Assembly (NCBI RefSeq): GCF_025994435.1
Contig: NZ_BAQK01000037.1
Location: 50,782-114,781 of the forward strand
DNA: 64,000 nucleotides
Direction of reading: 5' to 3'
Source: Gluconacetobacter johannae
Lineage (GTDB): Bacteria; Pseudomonadota; Alphaproteobacteria; Acetobacterales; Acetobacteraceae
This document shows, piece by piece, positions 16,044-23,919 of the stretch. Positions within the stretch are counted from its first letter, which is position 1, and the number at the start of each line of letters is the position of its first letter. The notes below the pieces were generated by a model. That model searched no databases, had not been told where the DNA came from, and was given only the letters and a program-made list of their open reading frames with translations. The position numbers and the translations under genes are program-made.

Positions 16044-17000
16044 ATGAGCACGCATGGATACGAAGGTGGGCGGCTGAACCTTCCTTTCGTCGGGATCTCC
16101 ACCTTTGCCAAAAGCCCCTATCTGCCGGACTGGTCGGCGATCGACGCGGATGTCGCCATCCTGGGCGCGCCGTTCGACTTCGGCACCCAGTGGCGCGCCG
16201 GCGCCCGCTTCGGCCCCCGGGCGATCCGCGAGGCCTCGACCCTGTTCGCCTTCGGCCATGCCGGCGCCTACGATCATGAGGACGACGTGACCTATCTGGA
16301 CGGGGTGCGGATCGTCGATCTGGGCGACGCCGACATCGTCCATACCGACACCATGGCCAGCCACGCAGCGATCGAGCATGGCGTGCGGGCCATCCTGAAA
16401 TCCGGGGCGCTGCCGGTGGTGCTGGGCGGCGATCATTCGATCAACATCCCTTGCATCAACGCCTTTTCCGAACAGGAACCGGTGCACCTGGTGCAGATCG
16501 ACGCGCATCTGGATTTTGTCGACGAACGGCACGGCGTGCGGTACGGCCACGGCAACCCGATGCGCCGCGCCGCCGAGAAGCCATGGGTCACCGGCCTGAC
16601 GCAGCTTGGCATCCGCAACGTGTCTTCCACCGCGCGGGAAGGATACGACGCGGCCCGGGCGATGGGGTCGGACATCCTGTCGGTCCGCCAGGTCCGCGCC
16701 CTGGGGACCGAGGCCGTGCTGGCCCGCATTCCGCGCGGCGTGCGCTATTACCTGACGCTGGACATCGACGGGTTCGATCCGTCGATCGCACCGGGCACCG
16801 GCACGCCCAGCCATGGCGGCTTCGCCTATTACGACGTGCTGGACCTGATCGCGGGGCTGGCGCGGCAGGGCGACATCGTCGGCATCGACCTGGTCGAGGT
16901 CGCGCCCGATTACGACCATAGCGGCGTCACTGCGATCCTGGCGGCGCAGATCCTGCTCAATGCCCTCGGCCGGATCTTCCACGCGCGCATCAGCCCCTGA
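16044..17000 (+). CDS. Ureohydrolase of the agmatinase/guanidino-acid hydrolase family
   Basis: Manganese- or nickel-type binuclear hydrolase of 318 residues that removes urea from a guanidino compound. Metal ligands are intact: His131 in GGDHS, Asp153/His155/Asp157 in DAHLD, Asp240/Asp242 in LDIDGFDP. Additional family text is WRAGARFGPRAIRE. The substrate loop HGVRYGHGNPMRRA and PSHGGFAYYD differ from classical agmatinase wording, so guanidinobutyrate, guanidinopropionate or another guanidino acid are all possible. The ATG at 16044 is preceded by AGGAAAG. Close linkage to creatinase suggests joint use of guanidino compounds as nitrogen sources. No urease genes are in the window. Confidence 0.88.
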   Translation: MSTHGYEGGRLNLPFVGISTFAKSPYLPDWSAIDADVAILGAPFDFGTQWRAGARFGPRAIREASTLFAFGHAGAYDHEDDVTYLDGVRIVDLGDADIVHTDTMASHAAIEHGVRAILKSGALPVVLGGDHSINIPCINAFSEQEPVHLVQIDAHLDFVDERHGVRYGHGNPMRRAAEKPWVTGLTQLGIRNVSSTAREGYDAARAMGSDILSVRQVRALGTEAVLARIPRGVRYYLTLDIDGFDPSIAPGTGTPSHGGFAYYDVLDLIAGLARQGDIVGIDLVEVAPDYDHSGVTAILAAQILLNALGRIFHARISP

Positions 17001-17009
17001 AGATGTCCG

Positions 17010-17966
17010 CTAATCGCCGGTGCTGCGCGCCCACGCCTTCCGCCGGGCCGTGCTGCGGGCCTTGCTGCGGGTCACGCGGAAGACGGCGTCGCGCAGCCAG
17101 CGATGCACCGGGTCGGCGTCCCGGCGGGGGTGCCAGGCCTGGAACGCCTCGACAGGACGCAGGGCGAAGGGAAAATCGAACGGCACCAGCCGGATGAGCT
17201 TCACCGGCAGGCGGTCGATCACGATATCGGGCAGCGGCAGGATCATGTCGGTCTCGCGGATGCTCTCGATCATCGCGTAATAGGTCGGCACCACCAGCAC
17301 CACGCGACGCCGCAGGCCGTACTGCTCCTCCAGGATCGTGTCGATCGGGCCGTTCCTCACCCCCCGGCGCGAGATGCCGATATGGTCGTAGCGCACCAGG
17401 CTTTCGGGCGTGACCCCTTCGGACAGGATGGGATGGCCGCGCCGGACCAGTCCGCGGATCGACATCGCGAACAGGGTCTGGCGCCGGATTTCCGGCCGCA
17501 TCTCGTCCGTCGCGCCGATATACAGGTCGATCGTCTCGCCGCGCAGGGCGTCGCCGACATGTTCGTCGTTTTCCGGCGCGAAACGGAGATCGCAGTTCGG
17601 GCAATCCGCCCGCAGCAGGTTGGTCAGTTCAGCAGCGAACGCTCCGACGAACAGATCATTCGCGCGGATGGTGAAACGCGGCGCCAGGTTCGCGAAGTCG
17701 ATCGTTTCGCGGTCTTCGTGCAGGCGGTCGGCGTCGTGCACCAGCCGCTGGACCCGTTCGCGGATGCGCGCGGCATAGGACGTCGCCACCATCCGGCGGC
17801 CGGACTGCACCAGGATCGGGTCGCCGAACGTCTCGCGCAGCTTGCCCAGCTGACGGCTCATGGTCGGTTCGCTGACATTCATCCGCCGGGCGGCAGCGGA
17901 CACGCTCTGTTCCTCGACCAGCACGTGAAGATAGCGCAGGAGGTCTAGGTCATACTGCCGGGCCAA
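17010..17966 (-). CDS. LysR-family regulator, divergent to efflux operon
   Basis: LysR-type protein of 318 residues. The helix-turn-helix is SVSAAARRMNVSEPTMSRQL near residues 22-41, followed by GKLRETFGDPILVQSG. The C-terminal effector domain extends to about 285 and ends in a basic tail. The only plausible start is TTG at 17966, which has AAAGGA eight nucleotides upstream; no ATG occurs in frame until about codon 29. It ends 9 nt from the convergent ureohydrolase stop and is divergent from the DHA2 pump. It may control the pump, the ureohydrolase, or both. Confidence 0.88.
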   Translation of the reverse strand: MARQYDLDLLRYLHVLVEEQSVSAAARRMNVSEPTMSRQLGKLRETFGDPILVQSGRRMVATSYAARIRERVQRLVHDADRLHEDRETIDFANLAPRFTIRANDLFVGAFAAELTNLLRADCPNCDLRFAPENDEHVGDALRGETIDLYIGATDEMRPEIRRQTLFAMSIRGLVRRGHPILSEGVTPESLVRYDHIGISRRGVRNGPIDTILEEQYGLRRRVVLVVPTYYAMIESIRETDMILPLPDIVIDRLPVKLIRLVPFDFPFALRPVEAFQAWHPRRDADPVHRWLRDAVFRVTRSKARSTARRKAWARSTGD

Positions 17967-18116
17967 CGCGCCTGTCCTTTCGTCCGGGACTCTCGGGGAA
18001 TGAAACCATCATGCCCGACCTATCCGGAAACCGAAATCATCCATTCGATATATTGTGGGTTCCGGCCCATGGCCTGCCGCGAGGAAAATCCGCCCCCAAT
18101 CGCAGAGCCTCGACCC

Positions 18117-19784
18117 ATGGACACCCATCCCCCGATACCCGACGCGCCGGCCGCACAGACCACCTTGCCGACCCCATCCGCCCCGGCGGCCCCGCCGACG
18201 CCGTCCTACATCCCGCCGTTCGGGGTGCGGACCGCCATCGGCCTGCTGGGCGTTCTGCTGGCGGTGCATATCGCGGGATTCAACGAACATATCACCGAGA
18301 TCGGGCTGCCGGACATACGCGGGGCCATGCATATCGGCCGCGACGAGGGCACCTGGTTCATTTCGTCCTACGAGGCATTCAACATCGCGGCGATGGCGTT
18401 CACCCCGTGGTTCTACGTCACGTTCTCGATCTACCGCTTCGCCATCTTCATGACGACGGCGCTGGGCCTGCTGGCCATCCCGGCCCCCTTCATGCCGGAC
18501 GTGCTGTCGCTGTGCCTGCTGCGCGCGGTGCAGGGGCTGAGCGCCGGCTGCCTGCCGCCCATCCTGATGACCGTGATGCTGAAATACCTGCCGGCGCAGA
18601 TCCGCGTCTTCGGCGTCGGCGCCTACGCCATGAGCGCGACCTTCGGCCCCAACCTGGGCGGCCCGCTGGAGGCGCTGTGGTTCGAGCATGTCGGATGGCG
18701 CTGGCTGTATTGGGAGACCCTGCCCCTGTGCGCCGTGGCCATCGCGATGATCGCCTATGGCCTGCCACGCGACCCGCACAGCCTGGCGCGCTTTCGCAAC
18801 TTCAACTGGAAGGGGTTCCTGCTGGGCGTGCCGGCGATCTGCTGCGTGGTCACCGTCCTGTATCACGGCGACCGGCTGGACTGGTTCCGCTCGCCGCTGA
18901 TTACGCACCTGACCTTCTGGGGCGGGGGGCTGTTCGTGGGCTTCCTGGTGCATGAATGGTTCCATCACAGCCCGTTCTTCCGCATCCAGTTCTGGCTCAA
19001 CCGCAACATCGCCATGTCGAACCTGACGCTGGTCGCGTCGCTGGTGCTGTGCGGCATCCTGATGGCGATCCCGTCGACCTACCTGGCGGAGGTCCGCGGC
19101 TATCGCCCCGTCCAGACCGCGCCGATCGCCCTGCTGGTGGCGCTGCCGCAACTGGTCCTGCTGCCGGTCACCGCGGCGCTGTGCAACATGCGCGCGGTGG
19201 ATTGCCGCTATATCCTGGCATTCGGCATGTCGTGCCTGGGCGTGGCCTGCTGGCTGGGCACATGGCTGACGCCCGACTGGGTGCGGGACAATTTCTACGC
19301 GCTGCAGATCCTGCAGATCTTCGGGCAGCCCATGGTGGTGATCCCGACGCTGGTTCTGGCGACCATGGGGCTGGGCCCGGCGGACGGTCCGTTCATCTCG
19401 GGCATGGTCAACATGCTCAAGGGCATGGCCAACGCCATGGCCGCCGCCCTGTTCGAAATCCTGTTGCGGCGGCGGGAACAGTATCATTCCGTCATGCTGC
19501 TGGACCATAACGGCAACCAGCATACGGCGCTGGCGGGACAGGGCGACCCGATCGGGTCGCAGATCGCCGCGACCTCGCCCGATGCGGGGCATCTGGCCCG
19601 CAACGCGCAGCAGATCTTCCATACGTACCTGCATGAGCAGTCGCTCGTCCTCGCCCTGGCGGACATCTATTTCGTCCTGATGTGGATCTGCGTCTTCTAC
19701 GTCGTGCTGACGGCCATCCTGCCCGGACGGGTCTACCCGCCGCGCGTCCCCTCCGCCCCCTCCACCACTGCACCGGCGCGATAG
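18117..19784 (+). CDS. DHA2-type MFS multidrug exporter (EmrB-like)
   Basis: Inner-membrane drug:proton antiporter of about 555 residues with 14 predicted membrane segments. After a Pro/Ala-rich N-terminal leader comes the first segment (IGLLGVLLAVHIAGFN), then ITEIGLPDIRGAMHIGRDEG and TWFISSYEAFNIAAM, the typical DHA2 wording. Start chosen at the ATG at 18117. In-frame ATGs at 18000 and 18069 also exist; a TATATT (-10-like) at 18049-18054 argues against the earliest one. The HlyD and outer-membrane genes follow, giving a complete three-part pump. Substrates are unknown. Confidence 0.85.
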   Translation: MDTHPPIPDAPAAQTTLPTPSAPAAPPTPSYIPPFGVRTAIGLLGVLLAVHIAGFNEHITEIGLPDIRGAMHIGRDEGTWFISSYEAFNIAAMAFTPWFYVTFSIYRFAIFMTTALGLLAIPAPFMPDVLSLCLLRAVQGLSAGCLPPILMTVMLKYLPAQIRVFGVGAYAMSATFGPNLGGPLEALWFEHVGWRWLYWETLPLCAVAIAMIAYGLPRDPHSLARFRNFNWKGFLLGVPAICCVVTVLYHGDRLDWFRSPLITHLTFWGGGLFVGFLVHEWFHHSPFFRIQFWLNRNIAMSNLTLVASLVLCGILMAIPSTYLAEVRGYRPVQTAPIALLVALPQLVLLPVTAALCNMRAVDCRYILAFGMSCLGVACWLGTWLTPDWVRDNFYALQILQIFGQPMVVIPTLVLATMGLGPADGPFISGMVNMLKGMANAMAAALFEILLRRREQYHSVMLLDHNGNQHTALAGQGDPIGSQIAATSPDAGHLARNAQQIFHTYLHEQSLVLALADIYFVLMWICVFYVVLTAILPGRVYPPRVPSAPSTTAPAR

Positions 19785-19805
19785 CGCCTGGGGAATTCTG
19801 CACCG

Positions 19806-20882
19806 ATGCCTTACCGGAAACCTCTGCTCATCGCCGGCGGAACCGCCGCCGTGCTCGCCGGACTCGCCTGGACCGGGGACCGTCTGGTCTCGGGCGACGG
19901 CGTGCATGAAACGACCAACGACGCCTATGTCACCGCCGACTTCACCGCCGTGGCGCCCAAGGTCGCCGGCCGTATCGACCGGGTGACGGCCGAGGACAAC
20001 GAACATGTCCGCCGTGGCGAGGAACTGGCCCATATCGAGGACGACGATTACCGCGCGGCGCTGGACATCGCGCGCGGCAATGTCGCGATCGCCCGTGGCG
20101 ACATCGCCAACCTGACGGCCGAACTGGGCCGCCAGGACGCCACGATCGACAGCGCCCGCGCGACCGTGCTGGCCGACGACGCCGCCCTGACCTTCGCCCG
20201 GCAGAACGAGCGGCGCTACAGCAACCTGTCGGCCGGCGGCGCCGCGACGATCGAACAGCGGCAGGGTGCCGACGCCCACGCGCGCGAGGCCGTCGCCGCC
20301 CGCACGCGCGACCAGGCCGCCGTCGACGCCGCCGTCCAGCAGGTCGCGGTGCTGAAAGCCCAGCTCACGCGCGCGCAAGGCGCGCTGACCCGTGCCGAGG
20401 GCATGCAGCGCGAGGCCGAACTGAACCTGTCCTACTGCACCATCCCGGCCCCGGTCGAAGGCGTGGTGGGCGAGCGCGGCGTGCGCGTGGGCGCCTATGT
20501 GCATCCGGGCACGGCCCTGCTGGCGGTGGTGCCGACGCAATTGTCGTATGTGCTGGCCAATTTCCAGGAAACCCAGTTGACGCACGTGCAGCCCGGCCAG
20601 AGCGCGCGGGTATGGGTCGATACCTTCCCCGGGCAGGCGCTGCGCGCCCATGTCGACAGCCTGGCGCCGGCCAGCGGCGTCGCCTTCGCCCCGATCCAGC
20701 CCGACAACGCCACCGGCAATTTCACCAAGGTGGTGCAGCGCATTCCGGTCAAGATCGTCTTCGACCCCGGCCAGCCGCTGGCGGCGAAGGTCCGTGTCGG
20801 CATGTCGGTCGAGGTCGAGATCGACACCGGATCGAAGGCCGACGGGCCGCACGCCACCGACGACCGCTATGCGTGGCGCTGA
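19806..20882 (+). CDS. HlyD-family periplasmic adaptor (EmrA-like)
   Basis: Membrane-fusion protein of 358 residues linking the inner-membrane pump to the outer-membrane channel. It has an N-terminal anchor (LLIAGGTAAVLAGLAW), a biotinyl-lipoyl half (TNDAYVTADFTAVAPKVAGR), a long helical hairpin rich in Ala/Arg (about 90-210), the second lipoyl half (LSYCTIPAPVEGVVGERGV) and beta-barrel domains to the end. The TNDAYV opening and lipoyl layout match EmrA/VceA proteins. It starts 21 nt behind the DHA2 gene. Confidence 0.92.
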   Translation: MPYRKPLLIAGGTAAVLAGLAWTGDRLVSGDGVHETTNDAYVTADFTAVAPKVAGRIDRVTAEDNEHVRRGEELAHIEDDDYRAALDIARGNVAIARGDIANLTAELGRQDATIDSARATVLADDAALTFARQNERRYSNLSAGGAATIEQRQGADAHAREAVAARTRDQAAVDAAVQQVAVLKAQLTRAQGALTRAEGMQREAELNLSYCTIPAPVEGVVGERGVRVGAYVHPGTALLAVVPTQLSYVLANFQETQLTHVQPGQSARVWVDTFPGQALRAHVDSLAPASGVAFAPIQPDNATGNFTKVVQRIPVKIVFDPGQPLAAKVRVGMSVEVEIDTGSKADGPHATDDRYAWR

Positions 20883-20892
20883 GGATCGGGAC

Positions 20893-22425
20893 ATGAACAG
20901 ATGGTCTTTCCCCCGGCTGCCGGTCGCAACCGGGGCGGCCCTGCTGCTGGGCGCCTGCACGGTCGGCCCGGACTTCCGCAAGCCCGATGCCGGCGCGCCC
21001 GCGACATGGAGCCGCCATGACGCCGCGCCGTCCAGCCGGACCGTCGATACCGAGGCCGATCCCCGGTGGTGGACGCTGTATGGCGACCCGATCCTGACCG
21101 CGCTGGAACAGGAGGTCGTCGCGGCCAACCTCGACCTTCGCATCGCCTCCGCCCGTTTCGCCGAAAGCCGGGCCGAACGGCGCATCGCCGGCGCCGCGCA
21201 GTTTCCGCAGGTCGCAGCCAACGCATCGTACGCCCGCGAACGCGCCAGCCCCAACGGCGTGCTGGGCCTGCTGGGCACGATGGAACAGGAAGGGGCGGGC
21301 CAGATCGCCAGCGGCAAGCAGGGCTTCGGCCCGACCTACCTGCCGGGGCAGGTGGGCGCGTCAGGATTCAACCTGCCGCAATACGGGCTGAATGCGTCGT
21401 GGGAGGTCGATCTGTGGGGCCATGTCCGCCGCCAGGTCGAGGCCGCCGACGCCGCCATGAACACTGTCGCGGACATGCGCCGCGACGTCCTGGTCGCGCT
21501 GATGGCCGAAACCGCGCGCGATTACATCGAACTGCGTAGCATCCAGGCCCAGGCCGCCATCGTACGGCAGAACCTGGATATCGCGGGCCGCAGCATGCAT
21601 CTGTCGGAACTGCGCTTTCGCGAAGGCACGTCCACCCGCCTGGACGTGGCGGATTCCCGCGCCCAGTACCACAGTTTCGAAGCCCGCCTGCCCATCCTGC
21701 ATGACCAGGAAATCCACCTGGTCAACGCGCTGAGCTTCCTGACCGCGCGGCCGCCGGGGGCATTGTCCGCGCGCCTGGGTCCGCCGCGCGACATTCCGCC
21801 GGTGCCGATGGCGATCCCGGTGGGCATGCCCTCGGACCTGGCGCAGCGGCGGCCCGACATTCGCGCGGCCGAGGACCGGCTGCATCTGGCCACCGCCAGC
21901 GTCGGCGTCGCCGTGGCCGATTTCTATCCGCGCGTCACCCTGAGCGGCAGCCTGGATATCCAGGCGCTGCAATTCAGCGGGCTGGGCAGTTGGGCGTCGC
22001 GCCAGTACGGGTTCGGCCCGACCGTGACCCTGCCGATCTTCGAGGGCGGGCGGCTGATCGGCCAGTTGCACCTGCGAAAGGCGCAGCAGAAGGAGGCCGC
22101 CATCCGGTATCAGCGCACCGTCCTGAACGCCTGGCACGAGATCGACGACGCCATGGCCGATTTCACCGCGGCACAGCGCCAGCGCGACCGCCTGCGCGAG
22201 GCGGTGGATGAAAACCGCATCGCCGTGGACATCGCCCAGCAGCAATACGCGCAAGGATCGGCCGATTTCCTGAACGTGCTGACGATGCAGAACATGCTGC
22301 TGGCGACGCAGAGCCAGCTTGTGCAGGCCACGGCCGACATCTCCACCGCCGTGGCGCGCCTCTATCGCGCGCTGGGCGGCGGCTGGCAGGCGGAACTCCC
22401 TCCCCCCGCCACCCGGCACGGCTAA
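20893..22425 (+). CDS. Outer-membrane efflux lipoprotein (NodT family)
   Basis: TolC-like channel subunit of 510 residues. It carries a lipoprotein signal with lipobox LLLGAC (Cys22 the lipidated residue), then TVGPDFRKPDA, the standard NodT-family beginning, and WWTLYGDPILTALE. Two internal repeats of the OEP fold are visible, with the second marked by RRPDIRAAEDRL and VADFYPRVTLSGS. The start lies 10 nt after the adaptor gene stop, so the three genes form one transcription unit. Leucine is coded almost only by CTG here, in contrast to the nitrate cluster that follows. Confidence 0.93.
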   Translation: MNRWSFPRLPVATGAALLLGACTVGPDFRKPDAGAPATWSRHDAAPSSRTVDTEADPRWWTLYGDPILTALEQEVVAANLDLRIASARFAESRAERRIAGAAQFPQVAANASYARERASPNGVLGLLGTMEQEGAGQIASGKQGFGPTYLPGQVGASGFNLPQYGLNASWEVDLWGHVRRQVEAADAAMNTVADMRRDVLVALMAETARDYIELRSIQAQAAIVRQNLDIAGRSMHLSELRFREGTSTRLDVADSRAQYHSFEARLPILHDQEIHLVNALSFLTARPPGALSARLGPPRDIPPVPMAIPVGMPSDLAQRRPDIRAAEDRLHLATASVGVAVADFYPRVTLSGSLDIQALQFSGLGSWASRQYGFGPTVTLPIFEGGRLIGQLHLRKAQQKEAAIRYQRTVLNAWHEIDDAMADFTAAQRQRDRLREAVDENRIAVDIAQQQYAQGSADFLNVLTMQNMLLATQSQLVQATADISTAVARLYRALGGGWQAELPPPATRHG

Positions 22426-22459
22426 CGTGGAGTTCATCCCCCCGGCCGCACATTCCATT

Positions 22460-22487
22460 TTGACATCGGACTATTCCGGACTGTAAA
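22460..22487 (+). promoter_or_regulatory. Sigma-70-like promoter of the nitrate assimilation operon
   Basis: A perfect TTGACA (22460-22465) is followed by a 16-bp spacer and TGTAAA (22482-22487; four of six matches to TATAAT). Transcription would begin near 22494 and give a leader of about 145 nt ahead of narK. No NtrC/sigma-54 pattern was seen in this gap. Confidence 0.6.
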
Positions 22488-22493
22488 GGGAAA

Positions 22494-22638
22494 GACAGCG
22501 AAGACGTTTCCGCCAGCGCCGACGGAACGAAAAGAGCCTTGAAAAAGGCAGGATGACACTGGGTGGATCAATGGCGATCCATCGGCCCCAAGGGGCAATG
22601 ACGCACCATTCGTGTCGTGCGTCATTAGGGATCGTACT
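22494..22638 (+). promoter_or_regulatory. NasT (ANTAR) target leader RNA upstream of narK
   Basis: The leader holds two hairpins with six-base loops. P1 (22508-22527) has arms TTCCGCC/GACGGAA with one C-A mismatch and loop AGCGCC. P2 (22562-22583) has TGGATC/GATCCA extended by G-U and G-C pairs and loop AATGGC. Both loops have A at position 1 and G at position 4, the published signature of ANTAR-protein RNA targets. Between them is a small GCCTT-GAAA-AAGGC hairpin (22536-22549). A perfect 10-bp hairpin, AATGACGCAC/GTGCGTCATT (22597-22626), follows directly before the AGGGA ribosome site. NasT, an ANTAR protein, is encoded in this operon. No U-tract follows the last hairpin. Confidence 0.72.
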
Positions 22639-23859
22639 GTGGACAAGGGTTTTCTGAAAGCCGGCCATGCGCCGACGCTGCTGGCCGCCTTCCTCTATTT
22701 CGACGTGTCTTTCATGGTCTGGGTGCTGCTCGGCCCGCTCGGCATTTCCATTGCCCGCGACCTGCATCTCGATGCCGGCCAGAAAGGCCTTCTCGTCGCG
22801 ACACCCGTGCTGGCGGGTGCGGCCTTCCGCGTGGTCGCCGGCGCTTTTGTCGATCGGTTCGGGCCTCGGCGCGTGGCGATCGGGGCGCAGATCCTCGTCA
22901 TGGCGGGTCTCGCCCTGACATGGCTCCTCGCGCCGCATTCCTATGCGGCCATGTTCGGGGTGGCGCTGGTGCTTGGCGTGGCGGGCGCATCCTTCGCCAT
23001 CGCCCTGCCCCTGGCTTCCGCGTGGTATCCGCCGCGCTATCAGGGCACGGCCCTCGGGATCGCGGGCGCCGGCAACTCCGGAACGGCCCTGGCGTCCCTT
23101 TTCGCGCCGGGCCTTGCCGTCCTGTTCGGCTGGCTCAATGTCCTCGGCCTCGCGACCCTTCCGCTTGCCGGCGTGCTCATCGCCTTCCTGTTCCTGGCGC
23201 GCGAGCCCGCCAGCCGCCCGGCAGGCGCCGGGTTCGCGTCCTGGCTCCCGGTACTCCGCTCGCCGGACTGCTGGGCCCTGATGTTCTTCTATGGCGTCAC
23301 ATTCGGCGGGTTTGTCGGCCTGGCGTCGTTTCTGACCATCTATTTCAATGACCAGTACCATCTTGCCCCCACCGTTGCCGGCGCCTGCACGGCCCTTGTG
23401 GTCTTCGTGGGCTCGTTCGTCCGTCCGCTGGGCGGCGCGTTGGCCGACCGGATCGGTGGAGCGCGCGCGCTTACGGTGCTCTATGCGCTGGCCGGCCTGG
23501 TCTTCGCGCTGATCGGCGTCGGGCTCCCCTCACTCTGGCTCGCCTTTCCGGCATTCTTCCTGGGCATGGTGGTGCTTGGACTGGGTAACGGCGCGGTCTT
23601 CCAGCTTGTCCCGACACGCTTCCCCCGACAGGTCGGCATCCTGACCGGGCTGGTGGGCATGAGCGGCGGGGTGGGCGGCTTCTACCTGGCCGCCTCGCTG
23701 GGCGCGGCCCGGCAGGCCACACGCTCGTACGGGCCGGGCTTCCTCGCCTTCGCGCTGATGGCCTTCGTCGCCCTGGGGTGGGTGCTGGTCTGCCGCCGGC
23801 GCTGGGCGCCTGCCGAAACCACACCGCAAACCGCCGGACAAACGCCAGCCGCCGTCTGA
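22639..23859 (+). CDS. narK: Nitrate/nitrite transporter of the NarK/NasA MFS family
   Basis: Inner-membrane MFS transporter of 406 residues that imports nitrate (and may handle nitrite) for assimilation. NarK-family marks are FYDVSFMVWVLLGPLG-like text near the N terminus, the nitrate-signature glycine-rich stretch GIAGAGNSGTALASLFAPGL, and the second signature GLVGMSGGVGGFYLA. Start set at GTG 22639, which has AGGGA about eight nt upstream; the frame stays open upstream, but that part overlaps the regulatory hairpin. First gene of the nitrate operon. CTC and CTT leucine codons are frequent compared with the preceding efflux genes. Confidence 0.92.
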   Translation: MDKGFLKAGHAPTLLAAFLYFDVSFMVWVLLGPLGISIARDLHLDAGQKGLLVATPVLAGAAFRVVAGAFVDRFGPRRVAIGAQILVMAGLALTWLLAPHSYAAMFGVALVLGVAGASFAIALPLASAWYPPRYQGTALGIAGAGNSGTALASLFAPGLAVLFGWLNVLGLATLPLAGVLIAFLFLAREPASRPAGAGFASWLPVLRSPDCWALMFFYGVTFGGFVGLASFLTIYFNDQYHLAPTVAGACTALVVFVGSFVRPLGGALADRIGGARALTVLYALAGLVFALIGVGLPSLWLAFPAFFLGMVVLGLGNGAVFQLVPTRFPRQVGILTGLVGMSGGVGGFYLAASLGAARQATRSYGPGFLAFALMAFVALGWVLVCRRRWAPAETTPQTAGQTPAAV

Positions 23860-23919
23860 GCGCATCACCCGATGCATTCCGACCCGATCCCTGCTGCCGT
23901 TTTCCGAAGGTTATCCCGC

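Noticed and set aside
18009..21317. Open frame of about 1100 codons on the minus strand opposite the efflux operon
   Set aside because: Long antisense frame caused by high GC; low-complexity Arg/Gln/His/Gly translation, no family features, and it covers well-recognised pump genes.
23090..23098. TGGCGTCCC inside narK as a possible att copy of the tRNA-Glu 3' end
   Set aside because: Only nine bases match and it lies inside the narK coding sequence, so it cannot be the border of an island that includes narK.
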